A stretch of 64,000 bases of DNA from Costus lasius (GCA_027563935.2 CM050449.1:58917949-58981948); one strand, 5' to 3'; counted from the stretch's first letter, positions 1 through 12,098 are shown. Program-made: numbers and translations. Notes: generated by a model not told the origin, from the sequence alone.

Positions 1-2
1 GA

Positions 3-158
3 TTTCACCTGATCAGAGAGATCATTGACAGAGGTGATGTCAAGATTAGCAGAGTAGACACAGAGAACAATCTGGCAGACCCATTGACCAAGGCTTTGGC
101 GCAGCAGAAGCATGATGGTCACGCTAGAGTTATGGGGTTGAGATTCCTCAACTTCTAG
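3..158 (+). CDS. Ty1/copia polyprotein, C-terminal end of RNase H (element D1), partial
   Basis: This is the last 51 codons and stop of a copia polyprotein that begins to the left of the window. The residues read as the RNase H tail of plant copia elements: a LIREIIDRG helix followed by NLADPLTKALAQQKH, the segment after the last acidic catalytic residue, then GLRFLNF and a TAG stop at 156-158. It is followed at once by a purine-rich tract and an LTR start, the normal 3' end of a copia element. It resembles the tails of E, F and C further right but differs at many residues, so D1 is a related, separate family. Whether D1 is intact cannot be judged. Confidence 0.9.
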   Translation, partial: FHLIREIIDRGDVKISRVDTENNLADPLTKALAQQKHDGHARVMGLRFLNF

Positions 159-166
159 GTCTTAAT

Positions 167-179
167 GCAAGTGGGAGAT
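167..179 (+). promoter_or_regulatory. Polypurine tract of element D1
   Basis: The tract GCAAGTGGGAGAT sits between the polyprotein stop and the LTR start TGTTAG. The same string precedes the 3' LTRs of C, E and F in this window. It is the expected primer site for plus-strand DNA synthesis. Confidence 0.8.
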
Positions 180-939
180 TGTTAGTGTGTATGCCCTAGG
201 ACCTAGTTTTGGTCAACTTATGTACTACTTGACATTGATATTTATATATCATTCTGGCATTGTCGTTATCATTGTTTGACTACACCTGCGATTGTGTACT
301 TACATGATAATGTCCCTGGAGACAGATTGGATCTGTGCTCAAATAATTGTCCCCAGTCGATGTACCTGAGTAGATATGGGACAGCTCTGGTACTTGAGAG
401 ACTCGTATGTGGGCTGGTTAGGCATGTGGTGCTAACGTAGACACATGGGTATATCATTGGAGGATATACTGGATAGACCCGCTATGAGGCTATGACTTGG
501 TGTCATGAGTTATCCTCATAAGTGACAGGAGATGCATTGATACCTTGACTTGAGGTCATTGATCATTCTATATGGTTAGGGACTTGCTTTGATACAACCT
601 AACACCTTGCCGTAGCTGGGAGGTCATAACGGTTGTTATTGAGCATGTCATGACCCATATGAGAAGATCAATGGACAGACATAGGATTTGCCCCTTCTCT
701 AAGGAAGTATGATATCCATGGAGCTCCATTATGGTTCTATGACTGAGAGTGTATGGCCATACCCAGGTGAGAACCTGTTTTAGTCATAGCCATGTGATTG
801 GATGAAAACAAGTGGTGACACACTTGTCCAATCGGATATCAGTACGACAAAGAGACTGTAATGCATCTGTACGTAGTTGCGATGATGGGGATGTCGATGT
901 CAATATCCATTCCAACGACCTAGGTAGCAGCGATGCACT

Positions 940-2606
940 TGTTGGGGTATGCCCTTAAGGCTAATGTTTGAGGCCTTGGGATTATATCAGTATCATGTAA
1001 TATAAACTTTTATGTTTATAAAGGCATGGTTGTTATTCAGGTTGTTACATTGTCTGCTGCAATAAGTGTACTTCTGAATAATGTCTCAGTACTGTTCAGC
1101 TAGGCTGACATGCAGTAAAGTCCTTAGTCGATATATCTTGGTGAACATGAGACAGCCTTGATATGGTTAAGACTAATATGTGTTCTAATCTTATAGGATG
1201 CTTCGAGCATGGAATAAGATGTAGACTCATGGGTACATTGGATGTACTGGACAGACCCTACTAGGTTATTCAATTGCTTGTCACAATGTGAATAATCCTT
1301 GAATGCGACAAGTGGCACATTTCCTCTGACTTGAGATCACTTGTGTTTCTAAATGATGATTGTCATTGTTTTGAGGTAGTTCAATATCATTTGAAACATA
1401 ATGATTATAGACTATCTTGGATGGTGAGCTTGAGTCAGGTTAGGGCACTAGTGATAGACATAGGATTGTCGTCTCCTTGTTTAAGGAGTGTGATGTTCTA
1501 AAGGGGCCCCCTGGATGAGATGATTGAGAAAAGAGTATGGCCATACCCAGGTGACTATGTTCATCTGATCTAATCATGCTCATCATATTGGAGTTACAAG
1601 CTTGACACGCTTGTCCAATAAGAACATCCAGTGGCAAAGGAAATTTGCATGCCTTGTGAGTTGATTCACACTTGTGCTGTGGTTTGGGTGAAGTCTTGGA
1701 AGACTCTTTCCTTTATATCGGGAGACAGTGATGTGTTGCTAGATACCCCTCACTGATCGTGATAACGATAGTTATCGTTACCGACATTTAAAGGAAACCC
1801 TCAGGGTCGCACAATTTGATGATATGGCTTACTTAAGTCAGATCGTGTGGACTGAATTATTCAGGTTCAGTTTAAAGGGATTTAATCTCTGATTGTAAGT
1901 GAGATCTGGTCTGATCATGTTTGATTGATTAGGGCTTGAGATCGGTAAGCTTCGATTGAGAGAATGGATGCTGGATCGGTGTGATCAGGAGCATCAAGAG
2001 ATCGACGGTCAGATCAAGAGCCTTAGGGTTTATTGTGGTCTGGACTGATTGCTTGGTTTATTTGGTTATTGAACCAAATCGATTTGAACCAGCTCATTGG
2101 TTGAGCGCATGGTTCAATCTAAGAGGAGTTTGCGATTGGGTAAACCCATGATCGCATTTGGAGGTGAGGCTTTCTATTTTTAGAAAGCATGATCACTTAC
2201 GTGACCACGCCTCATGAAACTTGCCTCTTCATGCCTTTGTCGCCAACTTGAGTATTCGGCGCTTGCATTCTCGTGTGGAGAAGTGTAGACGACAAGAGGA
2301 AGTATTCGGCCAAGCAAGGTGATCTCTCCCTTTTCCATTCGGCAAGACAATCTTGGAGCCTTGCTAGCACAAGGAGCACTAAGGAAGAGTAGGCGACATC
2401 AATTGTGTGCGTCACCTTAGGAGAAGGAGCATTTGCGCCTTTCCTTCCAAGACACCATCTAAGCGATGGCAATGGTAAGAATCGCTTCTCATCGAAAGTT
2501 GAATATATTACATGCTATGCGATCCTTTTAGAAACCCTAGATTCCGCTAGAGTTTTTGTTGCGCCTCCTATCAGGGTTTCGCCCCCCTTTTTGGGGACTC
2601 CTTTCA
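940..2606 (+). mobile_element. Full-length LTR of the C/E/F copia family (5' LTR of C, now solo)
   Basis: It begins TGTTGGGGTATGCCC and ends GGGGACTCCTTTCA, 1667 bp, with a perfect 5-bp TSD GCACT at 935-939 and 2607-2611. The uninterrupted target can be read in the related LTR on the other strand near 4680-4720. It is clearly related to the E LTRs (8943-10640 and 31370-33068) but has its own 3' end. The same right-hand TSD follows the short LTR at 36444-36643, so this is probably the 5' LTR of element C, separated from the C body by the duplicated block. Confidence 0.88.
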
Positions 2607-3292
2607 GCACTGCTAGGTGCCACTCACTGCTTGTGATGACCTCTGGTCAGCACTGCCAGCGTCAGAGGAACCTACAGGGTCGCACACCTTGATACTTGAG
2701 TTCTCGTATTGATCGGGAAGCCTTATGATCGAGTTATTGGATAACTCGGATCTAATTGGGAGATTTCATCAGCGCCAATGGGCCTGATGAGATGGAAGAA
2801 TGTTATTGGAGCCAAACTTCATTTTTTGGCAGGTTGACCCGTATTTGACCATGGTTGGTCACATTTGGATTAGGGTTGCATTGGATTGGATCCAAGTGCT
2901 TAATCAACCCATGTAATGAAGTTTGGGCTAGCTCATTATCCAATGAGGCCCAATGACAAGTTCTCATGAAGAGATGAGAGGCTAAAAGGGTATAATGGGG
3001 AGAAACATGAACCATTAGGCGCCTAGGGGCATAATGGGGTCATGTTGGCGCCTTTGCTTCATTATGGAAGTAAAGGGCGCCTCCCCTCTCTTGCTATGAT
3101 GGAATGAATGCCTTTATGGCATTGCTTGAGGCGCAAGGTAAGGCCTTGGCGCACAAGGAAAGGCGTGGGAACAGAAGGAAAGGTTGAATGAGAATTATGG
3201 AAATGTCTTGGAGACTTTCCTTGTCTCAAACCTCCTCATCCTAGCCCTACACTTGTCATGATCCTAGCCATTACCCTAACCGCCTCTTGCCC

Positions 3293-3299
3293 TATAAAT
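3293..3299 (+). promoter_or_regulatory. TATA box of the D1 LTR
   Basis: TATAAAT lies in a GC-richer stretch of the LTR about 500 bp before its end, placed as in a U3/R promoter. The duplicate copy has it at 37329-37335, and the inverted LTR has TATAAAA at 4021-4027 on the minus strand. Confidence 0.5.
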
Positions 3300-3806
3300 G
3301 TGACCCTAGTCGCCCCCTCTTACGTGTAATCAATCCTTGAAGGCGTGAACACAAGGAGAGGGGCGAGTGCTTGGAGCAAGGGTGCATCTTCCATAACCGC
3401 AAGCCTCTTCCTCCTTTCCTCTTGGCGCAAAGAGACCTAGGGCTTGGCGGCTTGGGTAGTTTTCCCTCTTCACTTGGCGCATCTATTTCTCTAGGTGGCG
3501 CAAGAGAAGTAAAACATCTTCCTAAGGCTTGGATCTTCTTCCCGAGGCTAGCATTGGGCGTGGAAGAAGAGAACTCAAGAGATCCGTGTGTGCGAGACTA
3601 CAGAGGGCGCACACTTGGACGCCTACATCGGCATCGCTCCATATTGCTCCTAAGGTACTTACTAACTCATCGTATCGACTCCCTTGCTTGCGATCTTCAC
3701 TGGGTTTTTGGGACCGGCCTGTTTCGGGGACATTCTTCCGCTGCGTAAAATGTATGTCTACAACTCTGAAAATTGTAAAATGTCCCCGGGGTTTCCCAAC
3801 AAGCAC

Positions 3807-5429
3807 CACCTCCAAGGTCTAAGCGCCAATGATGAAGAAGGGAAGAGGAGATTGTCGCCAAGAGCTTCCTTCACTTGTGCCGATAAGAGGAAAGGAAGAA
3901 GACTCTTGCGGCTAGGGTTTGATGGAAGAAGAAGCTTGCGCCAGTAGCCCTTGCTCTCACCCCTCTTTGTGTTCATGCCTCCAAGCAATTGTCCACTAGA
4001 GAGGGGGCGGCTAGGGCTACTTTTATAGGGCAAGAGGCGGTAAGGGCAATGGCTAGGATCATGACAAGTGTATGGCTAGGATGAGGAGGTTTGAGGCAAG
4101 GAAAGTCTCAAATACTTTACCATAAACCTCATTCAACCTATCCATAATTCCCAAGCACCATATCAGCCCAAGACATGCCTTAAAGGCATTCATACTATCA
4201 AGGGAACAAAGGCGCAATTTGCTTCCATAATGAAGCAAATTTGCCCACTCCACCCCATTATATCCCTAGGTGCCAATAGGGTGGAGATTTCTCCCCATTA
4301 TACCCTTTAAGCCCATTGCCTCTTCATGACAACTTATTATTGGGCCTCATTGGATAATGAGCTAGCCCAAACTTCATTACATGGGTTGATTAAGCAATTG
4401 GATCCAATCCAATGCAACCCTAATCCAAATGTGACCAACCATGGTCAAATATGGGTCAACCTGCCAAAAATGAAGTTTGGCTCCAATAACATTCTTCCAT
4501 CTCATCAGGCCCATTGGCGTGGATGAAATCTCTCAAATAGATCTGAGCTATCCAATAACTGAATCAAAAGGCTTCCTGATCAATACGAGAACTCAAGTAT
4601 CAAGGTGTGCGACCTTGTAGGTTCCTCTGACGCTGGCAGTGCTGACCAAAGGTCACCACAAGCAGTGAGTGGCACCTAGCAGTGCATTGTTGCTACCCAG
4701 CTCATTGGAATGGATATCGACATTGACATCCCCATCATCGTGACTAGGTACAGATACATTACAATCTCTTTGCCGAACTGATATCCAATTGGACAAGTGT
4801 GTCACCACTTGTTTTTCACCCAATCACATGGCTATGACTAAATCAGTTTCTCACCTGGGTATGGCCATACACTTTCAGTCATAGAACTATAGAGGAGCTC
4901 CGTGGATATCAAGCTTCCCTTAGGAAAGGGTAAATCCTTTGTCTGTCTATTGACCTTCTCATATGGGTCGTGGCATGCTCAATGACAACCGTTATTACCG
5001 CCCAACTACGGTGAGGTGTTAGGTTATATCAAAGCATGTCCCTAACCATATGGAATGGCCAATGACCTCAAGTTAAGTGATCAATGCATCTTCTATCACT
5101 TGTTGGGATAACTCATGACACCAACTCATAACCTCACAGTGGGTCTGTCCAGTATATCTACCATTAATATACCCATATGTCTGTGTTAGCACCTCGTGCC
5201 TAACCAGTCTCACAAGTACTAGACCTATCCCATATCCACTCAGGTACATCGACTTGGGACAATCATTTGAGCACAAATCCAATCTGTCTCCAGGGACATT
5301 ATCATGTAAGTACATAATCGCAAATGTAAAAAAACATAGATAATGACAATGCCAGAAAGATATATAAATATCAAAGTCAAGTAGTACAATAATGGACCAA
5401 TACTAGGTCCTAGGGCATATACACCAACA
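3807..5429 (-). mobile_element. Partial LTR of a D-type copia element, inverted (D2)
   Basis: On the minus strand it begins TGTTGGTGTATATGCCC (ending at 5429 on plus) and runs parallel to the D1 LTR. The plus sequence 4310-4700 is the diverged reverse complement of 2612-3000. It carries a minus-strand TATAAAA at 4021-4027. Its 3' end is missing because D1 sits at 3801. No polypurine tract or coding sequence abuts 5429, so this is a solo or 5' LTR remnant. Confidence 0.75.
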
Positions 5430-7379
5430 ATCGAATCACTGAGACCTTGTTTGCCAAGTACCGAATAATCAATTTTTCACTAGCTAGGCAATCCGAATAT
5501 GTCATAACTAACGATCGAAAAAATGCACAGAAAATTATCAGAGAAGGAAACTGGACTAGAGGTTCATCCACCTTAATTCTAATGACTAGAAGGAAATAAA
5601 AACTGTCAGTCAATTTTCATTACGATAAAGATTTAATTTACTTCATAAAAGGATCATCTCGCTCTCGCGCAGATAATCATACAAAAGACCAATCCTCACT
5701 CTCGTGCAAGGTCGATCCAATGCTGAAAATAAGTAAATAATTGAACAAAGAACTCAAGGATCACTCTTGTGCATCCGAATTCTAAGTCAAACATCTGATG
5801 TGGAAACTCAAGGATCACTCTTGTGCATCCTTAGACTCATCACAAGTTCTACTAAAGGTTCTCCAGTGATTAGAAATTTAATCTCTTACAATTTCAAATC
5901 AAACCTAACACATTAACTCAATCCAAAGAATCAGAAAATCAACATGGCAATATAATCACTAAAAATCAAAATTCAAGGAACAAACCTACTAATCTCTTAC
6001 GATAAGTTCCAAACTCAATGATTTTTAGGGTTCCAAATTTCACAATCAACCTCCCAGTCTATTTTGCAAAACTCTAAAACATGCTGATATTTATAAAACT
6101 AAAGAGAATTGAAGGAAAGTCATCACATAAGCAGAATTATCATAACAAAATTATCATGACAAAAATAATCAATGTCTAGTCATTAAGAAATTAAGGGAAT
6201 TACACCCCCATGTCCCATAAGAAAATTAAGCTAGCATGGTGAAAAGATTACAATAAACCATAGATCAAATGATCAGAATTGAAAAGGGAAGAAATTACAG
6301 AGGACAGTGTTATAATCAAAAGTATAGCACCATGATAGGCTGGAAACGCGATGAATAGTGGCGTCACCCACTATTTCATTGATTCCTCCCTCAATCGGGC
6401 TCCTTTCGATCTGAAACTTCTGGGGTATCTTTTCCCTCACCAGGCAAAGCTTCTTTTCAAATTTTGTGGCCAGAGATGGTCTGTGGGCTCAGAATTGATG
6501 AACCCTAGTGCGGCGGCAATTCCCTGAAATTCTCTATGAATACGTGATAAAAATTCTTTCTCTTGCTTCGAATATCTTCCCCTCCTAATGCTGAGTCTTT
6601 CCCTTTTTATGGATCATCAATTGGTGCCCTAGAGACTGAGAAATCATCTTTTTAAATTTTCGGTAAAAAAATCAAGATTCTGGGCACAAATTACGGTACC
6701 GTGATGGATTTTATGGTTGTGCCGTAATTCCTGCTAAATATTCTGTATGGAATCTGTCCCAAATTACGGCACTATGATGTATATTACAGTAGTGCCGTAA
6801 TTGCTTCTGAAATCTCTGAACTCTCGGTAAAGAATTGGACTGAAATTACGGCACCGTAATGAAAATTACGGTAGTGCTGTAATTTACCAAAAACTTCTAG
6901 AATCAAGCCACCGTGAAAAATGTTACGGCAGTGTCTTAATTAGTCATTACCGCCATAAAATTCATTACGGCGCTGCCATAATTTCGCTAGAAAACGTGTT
7001 TTGACTTGAAATTTGATGTGAAGTCTCATCCTGGTGATTAGAATTCGTCCATGCATCTAGATTGCTCAAAAACTCGTGATAATAATGCCCTTTTTACCTG
7101 AAATTGATCAAAAACTAAGAAAGGTGTAGATTCCGAAGTATTTGGCAAATAGGGTATAAAATTAAAGCAAAAGAGCAAGATTATGACTCAAAAGACTAGT
7201 TAATCAATACGAAAAATACTATGAAATTTAGAGTCATCAACTACCATCAAAATCATAGATAATCAATATGAATGGAGATAATCATGAACTTAGTGACACC
7301 AACACATATAGATGATAACACAAATAGATACTATACGTATAACACTTCACACATAACGCACATCACAGACTTATATCAC
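5430..7379 (-). mobile_element. Athila-type LTR and 3' region, partial (copy in R1)
   Basis: This is AT-rich noncoding DNA without a convincing ORF. It matches 39478-41427, which continues into an Athila-type minus-strand element, so it is that element's 3' LTR region cut off at 7379. It contains short repeats such as AAGGATCACTCTTGTGCATC and a hairpin array at 6690-7015. Assignment to Athila rests on context and layout, not on protein evidence. Confidence 0.5.
6690..7015. repeat. Array of imperfect palindromes (ATTACGGCACCGTAAT type)
   Basis: About five units of 45-65 bp each contain complementary halves such as AATTACGGCACCGTAAT and ATTACGGTAGTGCTGTAATT. Each can fold as a hairpin. The array is repeated at 40729-41045 in the duplicate copy. 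Confidence 0.7.
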
Positions 7380-8410
7380 ATTGTATTTAATTTATAAAGT
7401 GTAATTGACCTGCGTGTCAATCTTGTCTAGATAGATTAATTTGTAAGTTAATCAGACAAGAGCACAGAGCACACTTGGCAGAGGCGCTTGCAGCAGAGGC
7501 TTGACCAGGTGGGAGGTCCAGGGTTCGACTCTGGGACAGGCGCATATTCCTGGTGGGCGCACCTGAGCTGCAGATGGCGCTTGGGCCCTGGTTTGGGCCA
7601 AATGAGCAGCTAAAAGACCCATGAAGAAAAGCAAGTGAAGACTTAAGTTAATTAACGTCTTACTTAGGCTATGGGCTTTTACCACATAAGATCAGCATGC
7701 TTTCTATTTATTGCTTTTATAATTAGAATTGCATGAGTTTATCTTCTGCTATCACCATAGGAATTGCATGATAGTTAAGAAGATAAAAGACCGTTAAAAT
7801 CCAACGCTAAAATATCAAGCTCGTAAGCCTTCTGACGCGAAACCTCACTGTTCTGACTATCGTTGGAGCCGTGTTGTACCCACTCAGTGGGCACGTCCAT
7901 CTATCTTCAGACGGTGCGGGATTACACCTGCGTGTTACAGAGAAGGGATTTATCGCTTCTCGTTGCTCAGCATAGCACGTGGTGGTCCAGGGAGTAGGTC
8001 GGGTTAGCTTGACCATGTAGACTACATATGTGGCGCATATGGTAGCGCATGGAGGCAGCCATCTGTGGAATCAGAGACTGTGTTGTACCAACTCAGTTGG
8101 CACAGTCTATTGGATTGCCCAGATGAAGGGGAATCGCACGGGTTGGCGATTGGCTGGGACAGCCTACCAGAGATTAGTGCTTATACTCTCTGTGCATCTT
8201 ATCTCGCCTGAGCGGGACGCGGAGACCAAGTATGAAATCTGGATCCCATCTCACTAAAAGAGTTCTACTCTTTCGGGCTGTTTTAGCTGGATTTTTCAGC
8301 CAGATAAAATAGTGAGAAAAGAATCTTTCTTAAGTCCTGGATTGATTCTGAACATTGATACTGACCTTGCTGTTCTTGCATTGTTGTAGATTCCTGCAGC
8401 AACGAACACC
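7380..8410 (+). other. 5' leader of copia element C (left part lost)
   Basis: From the stretch around 7410 (AATTGACCTGCGTGTCAA) onward this matches the leaders of E (11450-12103 plus 27188-27464) and F (23622-24570, minus). The part nearest the 5' LTR and the primer-binding site are missing because the segmental-duplication junction lies at 7379/7380. It ends two bases before the gag ATG in the context AACACCATGA. It contains a tRNA-like insertion not found in E or F. Confidence 0.8.
7474..7545 (+). other. tRNA-like insertion with A-box- and B-box-like motifs in the C leader
   Basis: TGGCAGAGGCG at 7476-7486 resembles a Pol III A box, and GGTTCGACTC at 7522-7531 matches a B box. The B box lies in a potential T arm, with CCAGG pairing to TCTGG around a 7-nt loop. 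E and F lack about 55-60 bp here. It could be a captured tRNA fragment, a SINE head, or chance; no anticodon arm is convincing. Confidence 0.35.
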
Positions 8411-8942
8411 ATGAACTTCAATGTGCGATCCCTAGTGGAAAGGGAGAAGTTTGCTGGGCTGAACTTCTCAGACTGGTACGGACACCTTAAGATTGTTCTT
8501 AAGGCAGAGAGGAAACTGTATGTCCTCGAGACGGCGATACCGCCTCAACCCGCTCCGAACGCCGCAAGGGCGGTTCGGGAAGCCTATGAAAAGCATGTCA
8601 ATGATAGCATTGATGTCGCTTGCCTGATGCTAGCGTCTATGACGCCACCGCTGCAGTGTCAGCATGAGGATATGTCTGCTATAGAAATTATAGCAAACCT
8701 CAAGATGCTGTATGCTGCACAGGCGAGGACTGAGCGCTACAATTTGACCAAGCTTTTCTTTCAAAGCAAACTGGCTGAAGGGAGCCCAGTGGGAGCTCAT
8801 GTGCTCAAGATGATTGGGCACAAGGAGGTTCTAGAGAAACTGGGGCATACCATCAATCAGGAGCTTGCTGTAGACATTATTCTACAGTCTCTCCCACCCT
8901 CTTTCGATGCGTTCATTATTAACTTTAATATGAACAAAATCG
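8411..8942 (+). pseudogene. Element C gag, N-terminal part (interrupted by element E)
   Basis: This is the first 177 codons of the C polyprotein. It begins MNFNVRSLVEREKF and carries the copia gag domain: the SDWYGHLKIVLKAERKLYVL segment, then the region ending SFDAFIINFNMNKI. The frame is broken at 8942, after AATCG, by the E LTR and resumes at 33074 on the far side. Counted across the insertion the frame is kept and the product would be 1293 residues, one fewer than E and F. The extra codons after 8942 (LGYALKANV) come from the E LTR. The element is inactive because of this insertion and four stops downstream. Confidence 0.9.
8938..8942. repeat. TSD AATCG, left copy (insertion of E into C)
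   Basis: AATCG at 8938-8942 is repeated at 33069-33073, immediately outside the two E LTRs. Together with TG...CA LTR ends this fixes the borders of E. Confidence 0.95.
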
Positions 8943-10640
8943 TGTTGGGGTATGCCCTTAAGGCTAATGTTTGAGGCCTTGGGATTGTATCAGTATCATG
9001 TATATAAACTTTTATGTTTATAAAGGCAATGGTTGTTATTCAGTTTGTTACATTGTCTGCTGCAATAAGTGTACTTCTGAATAATGTCTCAATGCTGTTC
9101 AGCTAGGCTGACATGCTATATGTCCTTAGTCGAGATATCTTGGTGAACATGAGACAGCCTTGATATGATTGAGACTAATATGTGTTCTAATCTTATAGGA
9201 TGCTCCGAGCATGGAATAAGATGTAGACTCATGGGTACATTGGATGTACTGGACAGACCCTACTAGGATATTCAATTGCTTGTCACAATGTGAATAATCC
9301 TTGGATGCAACAAGTGGCACATGTCCTCTGACTTGAGATCACTTGTGTTTCTAAATGATGATTGTCATTGTTTTGAGGTAGTTCAATATCATTTGAAACA
9401 TAATGGTTATAGACTATCTTGGATAATGATCATGAGTCAGGTTAGGACACTAGTGATAGATATAGGATTGCCGTCTCCTTAATTGGAGTGTGATGTTCTA
9501 AAGGGGCCCCCTTAAATGAGATGATTGAGAAAGTGTATGGCCATACCCAGGTGACGATGTCATCTGGTCTAATCATGCTCATCATATTGGAGCTACAGGC
9601 TTGACACGCTTGTCCAATAAGAACATCCAGTGGCAAAGGAAACATGTATGCCTAGTGATGTGGATTCACACTTGTGCTGTGGTTTGGGTGTAGTCTTGGA
9701 AGACTCTTTCCTTTATATCGGGAGACAGTGATGTGTTGCTAGATACCCCTCACTGATCGTGATAATGTAAGTTATCGTTACCGACATTTAGAGGAAACCC
9801 TTAGGGTCGCACAATTCGATGATATGGCTTGCTTAAGTCAGATCGTGTGGACTGAATTGTTTAGGTTCAGTTTAAAGGAGTTTAAACTCTGATTGTAAGT
9901 GAGATCTGGTCTGATCATGTTTGATTGATTAGGGCTTGAGATCGGTAAGCTTCGATCGAGAGATTTGATGCTAGATCGGTGAGATCAAAAGCATCAAAGA
10001 GATGAACGGTTAGATCTGAAACCTTAGGGTTTACTATGGTCTAGACCAAATGGCTTGAGCTATTTTGATTTGGTTTATGAACCAAATTCGATTGGGACAT
10101 TTTGGCTTGAACCGGTTCACAAAGGTGAACGCTTGGTTCAATGCTAGTAAGCGTTTTTGGGTTGGCATGAGCGCATGGCTTAATGATGTTCCATTTTTGG
10201 AAAGTCATCAAGGCCGATTCCTCTCAACGCCAAAACGCATATGCGTTCCCCTCTTCTCTTGTGGTTTTGCTTGCACTCTCGCAAGTGGTGGATTGACGAG
10301 AAGAAGGGAAGGTTTTCGTCCAAGGTGAAGCTTGTTCTCGCATCTCAAACTTCCTCCACGCAAAGGACCCCTTGAAGCTTTGCTAGCACAAAGACGACAA
10401 GGAGAAGCCATTCCTCATCTTGTGTGCTTCATCTTTGGAGAAGATCCCTTTCGATCTTTGCTTCCAAGATACCATCCAAATAGATGGCTTTGGTATGATC
10501 TTCTTTCGATCTCCACATTCCTTAAGGTTGATCATTTGAACATATATTACATGTGATCTCATGTTGAAACCCCTTGGAAATTACATGCGCCCCCTTTAGG
10601 GTTTCAACCCCTTGCGCTCCCCCTTGAAGGGGACTCTTCA
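8943..10640 (+). mobile_element. 5' LTR of copia element E
   Basis: It starts TGTTGGGGTATGCCC and ends GAAGGGGACTCTTCA. A 2-bp spacer and a primer-binding site follow, which marks it as the 5' LTR. It is nearly identical to 31370-33068. Short ORFs inside are not conserved as genes. Confidence 0.93.
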
Positions 10641-10642
10641 AT

Positions 10643-10655
10643 TGGTATCAGAGGC
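10643..10655 (+). promoter_or_regulatory. Primer-binding site of element E (initiator Met tRNA)
   Basis: TGGTATCAGAGGC starts two bases after the LTR. It matches the 3' end of plant initiator Met tRNA (TGGTATCAGAGC) except for one inserted G compared with the site in F. Confidence 0.85.
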
Positions 10656-12098
10656 AGGTTCTATGTATGTTCATTTGATTGCCTACATGTGATCCTTGTT
10701 TGCGTTTGCTAAGCATAGATCTAATAACATGCCGAATAACTACATGCTAGTTTAAGAACTTAAATGTATGTTTAGTTATGGATGGCGCATGTTTGTTGGC
10801 GCTTCTTTCATGTTGTTTTTGTCAAAACAAAAGATCATGCGCGCCTCATCTAGATCTAAGGCCCTACTTTAAACCCTTAGATGGGTTGATGGGGTTGAAG
10901 TCATCTTCTAGGAAGTATCCAAATAGTCTGATCAGACCATCTGACAGCCTAGATGGGTTGACCAGATAGCACCTGTGCGTAAGCACGAGGTGGCTATAGG
11001 TCGACTGCATCAAGGGCGTGTAGCGAGGTCTGGTTGAGACGGCTACTGAACACACATGAGTTAGGCCCGGGGTCACACCCGCTTGCCGAAACTCATGAGG
11101 GTTGTTCAGCCCTTTGCGCATGCATAGTTGACCATTAGGTCAACTCAAGTCAGTTAGGACTTGGTGCATGCAAGGGCAGTGGATCTGACTAGATGGATGA
11201 GTGGATCCCTATCAATGGACCATTGTAAGGTTGTAGGGGCACATAAGAAAATTAAAATGATGCCAATGGGTTTTCAAAATTTTATTTTCTTGTTAAATGG
11301 ATCACATGTTGATTGGATGCCATGTGCTTGTCTATTTCATCTTATGTGGGTTGCCCTTTTAATGTGTGCTGTGCTGGGGCCTGCGAGCCTGGCTTAAATT
11401 GTAAATTATATTTTTGTGATCTGCGCATCACATTTTAATTAATTTATTGTATAATTGACCTGCGTGTCAAACTTGTCTAGATAGATTAAAATGTACTTTT
11501 AATCTGACAAGAGCTCAAAGCACACATAGCAAGGTGCAAGCAGCTGGTGGGCGCTTGGGCCCTGGTCTAGGCCAGATGAGAGGCAAAAGACCCAAGAAGC
11601 AAGTGAAGACTTAAGATAACTTAAGGTCTTACTTAGGGTTAATGGGCTTTTACCACATAAGATCAGCATGCTTTCTACTTACCGTTTATAATTAGAAATG
11701 CATGATTTATTTATCTTCTGCTATCACCATAGGGTTTGCATGATAGTTAAGAAGATAAAAGACCGTTAAAATCCAACGCTGAAATATCAAGCTCGTAAGC
11801 CTTCTGACGCGAAACCTCGCTGTTCTGACTATCGTTGGAGCCATGTTGTACCCACTCAGTGGGCACGTCCTTCTATCTTCAGACGGTGTGTGATTTCACC
11901 TTCGTGTTACAGAGAAGGGATTTATCGCTTCTCGTTGCTCAGCATAGCACGTGGTGGTCCAGGGAGTAGGTCGGGTTAGCTTGACCATGTAGGCTACATA
12001 TGGGGCATATGTGAGCTATATGGAGGCAGCCATCTGTGGGATCAGAGACTGTGTTGTACCAACTCAGTTGGCACAGTCTGCTGGATTGCCCAGATGAA

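Larger units (their letters stand above)
180..3801 (+). mobile_element. 3' LTR of copia element D1, interrupted by a C-type LTR
   Basis: The LTR starts TGTTAGTGTG directly after the polypurine tract and ends GGTTTCCCAACA at 3801. It is split by a 1667-bp LTR at 940-2606 flanked by GCACT; the D1 parts are 180-939 and 2607-3801, about 1.95 kb together. The second copy at 36644-37837 repeats its right part. No primer-binding site follows the LTR, so it is a 3' LTR. The next bases (AGCAC, 3802-3806) lead into an inverted D-type LTR, which fits insertion of D1 into an older D2 LTR. Confidence 0.8.
2607..7379. repeat. Segmental duplication, copy 1 (R1)
   Basis: This 4773-bp block matches 36644-41427 (4784 bp) along its whole length in the same orientation. 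By eye I count about 27 substitutions, one 1-bp indel near 2825 and one 12-bp indel near 5206. It covers the right part of the D1 LTR, the inverted D2 LTR and part of an Athila-type LTR region. Similarity stops at 7379, where the sequence switches to the 5' leader of copia element C. Confidence 0.9.

Noticed and set aside
269..5613. Many 60-125-codon ORFs in the D and C-type LTRs
   Set aside because: They overlap on both strands, have no recognisable domains, and recur only because the LTRs are repeated (for example 3371-3748 and 37407-37784).
6690..7015. CRISPR-like array
   Set aside because: Units are imperfect palindromes of varying spacing in a plant LTR, not identical direct repeats with unique spacers.
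10643..10655. tRNA-Met fragment as an RNA gene
   Set aside because: It is the primer-binding site, complementary to the tRNA 3' end, directly next to an LTR.
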